This document shows, in pieces, positions 59,409-64,000 of a stretch of 64,000 bases of DNA. This stretch comes from an uncultured Flavobacteriaceae bacterium (GTDB taxonomy: Bacteria > Bacteroidota > Bacteroidia > Flavobacteriales > Flavobacteriaceae). The stretch is from assembly GCA_943789365.1 (NCBI GenBank), contig CALSTV010000001.1, forward strand, positions 2,232,001 through 2,296,000, written 5' to 3'. The stretch's first letter is position 1. The number at the start of each line of letters is the position of its first letter. The notes below the pieces were generated by a model, which was not told the origin of the DNA, made no database searches, and was given only the letters and a program-made list of their open reading frames with translations. A program made the position numbers and the translations under genes.

Positions 59409-59552
59409 GCAACCAAGCAACCCAACAACCCAACAACCCAACAACCCAACAACCAAAAAACCAAGCAACCAAGAAACCAAACAACCAAGAAACCAAACAA
59501 CCCAAGAACCAAACAACCCAAGAACCAAACAACCCAAGAACCAAGCAACCAA
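59400..59552. repeat. A/C-rich low-complexity array with G-quadruplex potential on the minus strand
   Basis: A degenerate array of AACCAAGC / CCCAACAA / AACCAAACAACCC units, almost free of G and T on the plus strand. At 59421-59447 four CCC tracts are separated by AACAA, so the minus strand reads as four GGG tracts with five-base loops. Open frames through it on either strand give meaningless repeats. Confidence 0.85.
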
Positions 59553-59593
59553 AATATATTTCCCCCCAGAAAATCAATATAAAAATTGAAAAT

Positions 59594-59953
59594 ATGGGAA
59601 CAATATCAAATTTTGAAGAATTAGAGATATGGCAAAAATCAAGATTGTTAGCGAGAAATGTATATACTGACTTTAAAGACAATCAGGATTTTGGATTTAG
59701 AAATCAAATACAAAGATGTTCAGTATCTGTTATGAACAATATAGCGGAAGGTTTTTGTAGGAAGGGAAATAAGGAATTTCATTATTTTTTAAATATAGCG
59801 AAAGCATCTTGTGGGGAATTAAAAAGCATGTATTACTTAGCGGAAGATATCAAGTTTGTCTCAAATGATGTTGCGGAGACTAGAAGGAGAGAGGCCATGG
59901 CGATATTAAAATCGATAACTAAGTTAATGTGTTATTTGAGAAATAAGGGATGA
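59594..59953 (+). CDS. Four-helix-bundle protein (S23/IVP-like)
   Basis: A 119-residue helical protein: FEELEIWQKSRLLARNVYTD, QIQRCSVSVMNNIAEGF and FLNIAKASCGELKSMYYLAEDI are the family signature. The family was first described from intervening sequences of 23S rRNA genes, but many members stand alone, often near polysaccharide genes; their function is not settled. I chose ATG 59594; the open frame upstream is only the A/C-rich repeat. It is bracketed by the 37-bp direct repeat. Confidence 0.85.
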   Translation: MGTISNFEELEIWQKSRLLARNVYTDFKDNQDFGFRNQIQRCSVSVMNNIAEGFCRKGNKEFHYFLNIAKASCGELKSMYYLAEDIKFVSNDVAETRRREAMAILKSITKLMCYLRNKG

Positions 59954-59993
59954 AGTGCAGTTGTAAATTGGTTATGGAGTTGTATAGTTATGT

Positions 59994-60030
59994 AGTTGTG
60001 TGGTTTTGTTGTTAAAATTCCAGCAACCAA
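59994..60030 (+). repeat. 37-bp direct repeat, right copy
   Basis: Identical to 59372-59408. Preceded by a short remnant of the 16-bp G/T-rich units (about 59970-59999) and followed by an A/C-rich array, repeating the same order as on the left. Confidence 0.85.
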
Positions 60031-60317
60031 ACAACCAAACAACCAAGCAACCAGAAAACCCAACAACCAAGCAACCAAAAAACCAATCAACCAGAAAACC
60101 CAAGAACCAAGCAACCAAGAAACCAAAAAACCAATCAACCAGAAAACCCAAGAACCAAGCAACCAAGAAACCAAAAAACCAATCAACCAGAAAACCCAAG
60201 AACCAAGAAACCAAAAAACCAATCAACCAGAAAACCCAAGAACCAAGCAACCAAGAAACCAAAAAACCAATCAACCAGAAAACCCAAGAACCAAACAACC
60301 AAGAAACCAAACAACAA
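60024..60317. repeat. A/C-rich array with 48-bp period
   Basis: The segment AATCAACCAGAAAACCCAAG occurs at 60085, 60133, 60181, 60221 and 60269, so the period is 48, 48, 40 and 48 bp; one unit lacks 8 bp (GCAACCAA). The frame is open and in phase with the next gene by chance. This and the left arrays fill the 381-base gap 59954-60334. Confidence 0.9.
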
Positions 60318-60334
60318 AAAATCACCAAAACAAA

Positions 60335-61609
60335 ATGAAAATAGGAATCATTGGATTAGGATATGTAGGTTTGCCATTGGCACGATTATTTGCAACCAAA
60401 TATCCAGTAGTAGGATTTGATATCAATACGACCCGTATTGCAGAATTAAATCAAGGTACAGACACCACCTTAGAATTGGATGACGCTACCTTACAAGCCG
60501 TATTGTTAAAAGAAAGTACTTCCGAAAAGGGTTTGTTTTGTACAAATCAGCTCGATGTGTTGAAAGACTGTACGCATTATATAGTAACGGTTCCTACTCC
60601 GGTTGATAAGAACAACCGACCTGTATTGACTCCTTTGGTCAAAGCAAGTGAAACGGTTGGAGCAGTTCTTAAAAAAGGGGATATTGTGGTTTATGAATCT
60701 ACGGTGTATCCTGGAGCTACAGAGGAAGAATGTATTCCAGTTTTGGAAAAAGTATCAGGCTTAAAATTCAATTCAGATTTTTATGCAGGGTATTCACCAG
60801 AAAGAATCAACCCAGGAGACAAAGAACACACCGTTGAAAAAATACTAAAAGTAACCTCAGGATCGACTCCCGAAATAGGAATAGAAATAGATAAGTTATA
60901 CAATTCTGTCATCACAGCAGGAACCCATTTAGCACCGAACATCAAAGTAGCTGAAGCGGCCAAAGTTATTGAAAATTCACAACGTGATATTAATATTGCC
61001 TTTGTCAACGAATTGGCTAAAATATTCAACCTGATGGATATCAATACGCATGATGTTTTGGAGGCAGCAGGGAGTAAATGGAACTTTTTACCATTCAAAC
61101 CAGGACTTGTTGGAGGACATTGCATTGGTGTTGATCCGTATTACCTAGCACAAAAGGCGCAGGAGTTCGGATACCATCCCGAAATTATATTGGCTGGAAG
61201 ACGCATGAACGACAGCATGGGTGACTATGTAGCGTCTCAAGTCATCAAAGCCATGATTGAAAAAGGCGTGCAAATAAAGCAAGCTGAAATTTTGGTTTTA
61301 GGTGTTACCTTTAAGGAAAATTGTCCAGATGTTCGTAACACCAAAGTCGTAGATGTAGTGTCGGCATTAAAAGAATACCATACAAAAGTAAGTATTTACG
61401 ACCCATGGGCGAATGTGGAAGAGGTAGCGCATGAATACAATTTAATATCTTCAAACGAAGTGCCGAACAAAAAATTCGATGCCGTAGTACTCGCCGTAGC
61501 ACACAATGAATTTGCGGGGGTGGACTTTAACTCGCTTACAAAAGAGAGTTCAATAGTGTACGATGTAAAAAATGTACTCTCAGAAAATCAAAAAGACGCA
61601 GGGCTGTAG
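60335..61609 (+). CDS. UDP-N-acetylhexosamine 6-dehydrogenase (TviB/WbpO-like)
   Basis: A 424-residue nucleotide-sugar dehydrogenase. NAD motif GLGYVGLPLARLFA, EAAKVIENSQRDINIAFVNE, KFNNWF-region (NFLPFKPGLVGGHCIGVDPYYLA) with catalytic Cys263, and the C-terminal ILVLGVTFKENCPDVRNTKV. It belongs to the VipA/TviB/WbpO group that makes UDP-GlcNAcA or UDP-GalNAcA. The real start is ATG 60335; the frame runs open upstream only through the repeat array. With the WbpP/TviC-like epimerase it should supply an acidic N-acetylhexosamine. Confidence 0.9.
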   Translation: MKIGIIGLGYVGLPLARLFATKYPVVGFDINTTRIAELNQGTDTTLELDDATLQAVLLKESTSEKGLFCTNQLDVLKDCTHYIVTVPTPVDKNNRPVLTPLVKASETVGAVLKKGDIVVYESTVYPGATEEECIPVLEKVSGLKFNSDFYAGYSPERINPGDKEHTVEKILKVTSGSTPEIGIEIDKLYNSVITAGTHLAPNIKVAEAAKVIENSQRDINIAFVNELAKIFNLMDINTHDVLEAAGSKWNFLPFKPGLVGGHCIGVDPYYLAQKAQEFGYHPEIILAGRRMNDSMGDYVASQVIKAMIEKGVQIKQAEILVLGVTFKENCPDVRNTKVVDVVSALKEYHTKVSIYDPWANVEEVAHEYNLISSNEVPNKKFDAVVLAVAHNEFAGVDFNSLTKESSIVYDVKNVLSENQKDAGL

Positions 61610-61620
61610 ATCAGCCGACT

Positions 61621-61670
61621 CAGTTCTCGATACAATTTTCTTCGCTACGCTTCGAAAATCACTCGAACTG
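61621..61670. repeat. Inverted repeat after the dehydrogenase gene
   Basis: CAGTTC...CGAACTG at the ends and ATTTTC...GAAAAT inside form an imperfect palindrome around TTCGCTACGCTTC. It resembles REP-like intergenic palindromes and contains TCGAACTGACAC, similar to TCGATCTGACAC in the repeat region near 25.7 kb. Confidence 0.6.
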
Positions 61671-61698
61671 ACACAGTTAAATTGAATGACTAGACTTG

Positions 61699-61819
61699 TC
61701 CGCCGACCTTGTCTGCTGAAATGAAATGTAAGTAGAAGCGCAGCGCAGGAGAACAACCCAAATTCATCCGCCGACCTTGTCTGCTGAAATGAAATGTAAG
61801 TAGAAGCGCAGCGCAGGAG
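61699..61819. repeat. Two copies of a 53-bp direct repeat (period 68)
   Basis: 61699-61751 and 61767-61819 are identical by eye over 53 bp (begin TCCGCCGACCTTGTCTGCTG, end GCGCAGCGCAGGAG). The outer TCCGCCG and GCAGGAGGAC parts resemble those of the 44-bp repeats at 58.1 kb, so both may derive from one element family. Confidence 0.85.
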
Positions 61820-61862
61820 GACACACAACAACCAAAACACCCAATAACCAAAACACCTCGAT

Positions 61863-62288
61863 ATGAAAATAGGAATCACCTTTAGTGCTTTTGACCTTCT
61901 TCATGCTGGACATATCACCATGTTGGAAGATGCAAAGCGTCAATGCGATTATTTGATTTGTGGAATTCAGACAGATCCCACCATAGACAGGCCCGAAAAA
62001 AACAGACCTGTACAATCCGTAGTGGAACGTTATATACAATTAAAGGGGTGTAGGTTTGTAGATGAAATTGTGCCCTATGCGACTGAACAGGACTTAGAAG
62101 ACGTGCTGCGTTCTTTTAAAATAGATGTACGTATCATTGGAGAAGAATATGCCAACAAAAAATTTACCGGTAGAGAATACTGTGAAGAAAAAGGCATTCA
62201 GTTGTATTTTAACAAACGAGAACACCGTTTTTCCTCAAGTGGACTTCGAAAAGAGGTGCATGATAAGGAGAAATTGAAGGATAAGTAG
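61863..62288 (+). CDS. Cytidylyltransferase-like protein
   Basis: A 141-residue nucleotidyltransferase of the HxGH superfamily: TFSAFDLLHAGHITMLEDAK, CDYLICGIQTDPT, ERYIQLKGCRFVDEIVPYAT, IIGEEYANKKFTGREYCE. Overall it resembles glycerol-3-phosphate cytidylyltransferase (TagD), but the second motif reads HRFSSSGLRKEV instead of RTxGISTT, so the substrate may differ. In a polysaccharide cluster it could make a CDP- or ADP-activated group for decorating the glycan. This is inference. Confidence 0.82.
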   Translation: MKIGITFSAFDLLHAGHITMLEDAKRQCDYLICGIQTDPTIDRPEKNRPVQSVVERYIQLKGCRFVDEIVPYATEQDLEDVLRSFKIDVRIIGEEYANKKFTGREYCEEKGIQLYFNKREHRFSSSGLRKEVHDKEKLKDK

Positions 62289-62378
62289 AAGAATCGTTGA
62301 GCGTTTGCCGTTTATCGTTGACCGATGCTGGTTTTTTATTGATGGTAATGAGATTTACAAAAACGAAATGTCAACAAA

Positions 62379-62723
62379 ATGGAATCAAAACTTGAGGTTT
62401 GGCAACTTGCGCATCAATTGACATTGGAAGTGTATAAGGTTTCAAGTGCTTTTCCATCTTCTGAATTATACGGTTTGACTAGTCAAATAAGACGCAGTGC
62501 GAGTAGTGTTCCAACGAATATAATAGAAGGACAAGGAAGACAATATAAAAAAGAATTTATCCAGTTTCTATATATTGCTAAAGCCTCTTTAGACGAAACA
62601 AATTATCATTTATTTCTGGCAAAAGATTTGAGATATATTTCAGATGAAGAATACAAAGAAATATTGGAATTATGTACAAGAATCAAAATGATGTTATTTA
62701 AATTAATTAAAGCATTAAAATAA
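62379..62723 (+). CDS. Four-helix-bundle protein (S23/IVP-like), second member
   Basis: A 114-residue protein of the same family as the one at 59594 but clearly diverged: LEVWQLAHQLTLEVYKVSS, LTSQIRRSASSVPTNIIEGQ, FLYIAKASLDETNYHLFLAKDL. The second gene of this kind within 3 kb. It is followed by a 7-bp tandem array and then the Ugd-like gene. Confidence 0.85.
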   Translation: MESKLEVWQLAHQLTLEVYKVSSAFPSSELYGLTSQIRRSASSVPTNIIEGQGRQYKKEFIQFLYIAKASLDETNYHLFLAKDLRYISDEEYKEILELCTRIKMMLFKLIKALK

Positions 62724-62730
62724 CAAGTAA

Positions 62731-62790
62731 CGATCATCGAACATCGAACATCGAACATCGAGAATCGAACAACGAACAACGAACAACGAA
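62731..62790. repeat. Eight 7-bp units (CGAACAT/CGAACAA) before the Ugd-like gene
   Basis: CGATCAT, CGAACAT x3, CGAGAAT, CGAACAA x3 and a trailing CGAA, ending one base before the ATG at 62792. The array occupies the ribosome-binding region, and changes in copy number could alter translation. Confidence 0.85.
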
Positions 62791-62791
62791 A

Positions 62792-64000
<1,209 letters not shown>

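Noticed and set aside
59334-60328. Minus-strand open frames rich in Trp, Leu, Phe and Gly that look like membrane proteins (59350-59682, 59932-60222, 59972-60328)
   Set aside because: They are translations of the A/C-rich arrays read backwards. Each repeats the same few residues, all reading frames stay open, and no start signal or conserved domain is present.
59996-60334. Possible 113-residue Asn/Gln/Pro/Lys-rich N-terminal extension of the TviB-like dehydrogenase
   Set aside because: The extension is the 48-bp array in frame by chance. The family N terminus (NAD motif) starts right at ATG 60335.

Overview
The window looks like chromosome from a member of the Bacteroidota, most likely a (marine) Flavobacteriaceae. 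The evidence is a type IX secretion C-terminal sorting domain, an alternative complex III operon followed by cytochrome oxidase genes, several -7 boxes of the TAnnTTTG type, low G+C, and an UpxY-type antiterminator heading a polysaccharide cluster. This is inferred from gene families; no 16S gene is present.

Layout. (1) 18-9716, minus strand: a giant secreted LamG/thrombospondin-3 repeat protein with a recent internal 1,236-bp duplication. (2) 10044-10388: a small SPOR-domain protein. (3) 10603-21978: an electron-transport block, alternative complex III (actA-F) then coxB and coxA, which passes electrons from menaquinol through cytochrome c-type carriers to oxygen. It ends at a strong symmetrical terminator. 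(4) 22043-36067: housekeeping and mixed genes: an isolated ORF6N gene, ruvB, a SulP transporter, a DUF2911 protein, a leuS carrying an extra nuclease-like domain, a lipoprotein, a SemiSWEET, an NtrY-like kinase, an enoyl-CoA hydratase, a sulfatase, an HD hydrolase and tsaB. (5) 36328 to the right edge: an exopolysaccharide/capsule cluster. It starts with an UpxY/NusG-like antiterminator, then an SLBB export protein, a Wzz-like protein, a Wzx flippase, an unknown two-part protein, glycosyltransferases, a Wzy-like polymerase and an acetyltransferase. Next come GDP-fucose genes (gmd, fcl), dTDP-rhamnose genes (rfbCDBA) and the initiating phosphoglycosyltransferase. The last part (57-64 kb) holds further nucleotide-sugar genes (TviC/WbpP-like epimerase, WlbA-like oxidoreductase, TviB/WbpO-like and Ugd-like dehydrogenases), a cytidylyltransferase-like gene and two four-helix-bundle genes, separated by unusual tandem-repeat spacers.

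How the genes work together. The cluster has the parts of a Wzx/Wzy pathway. Sugar nucleotides (fucose, rhamnose, uronic acids) feed the glycosyltransferases, repeat units are built on undecaprenyl phosphate, flipped, polymerised and exported. The UpxY-like protein probably lets RNA polymerase read through the long operon.

Most interesting points: a conserved two-hairpin leader element found twice, before the export gene and before the TviC-like gene, with base pairs that co-vary, which may be the UpxY recruitment site; a DUF559/Vsr-like domain inside the LeuRS editing domain; the repeat-rich spacers at 58-63 kb, including a 37-bp direct repeat around a four-helix-bundle gene; and a triple-hairpin region with mutually exclusive pairings upstream of the giant secreted protein.
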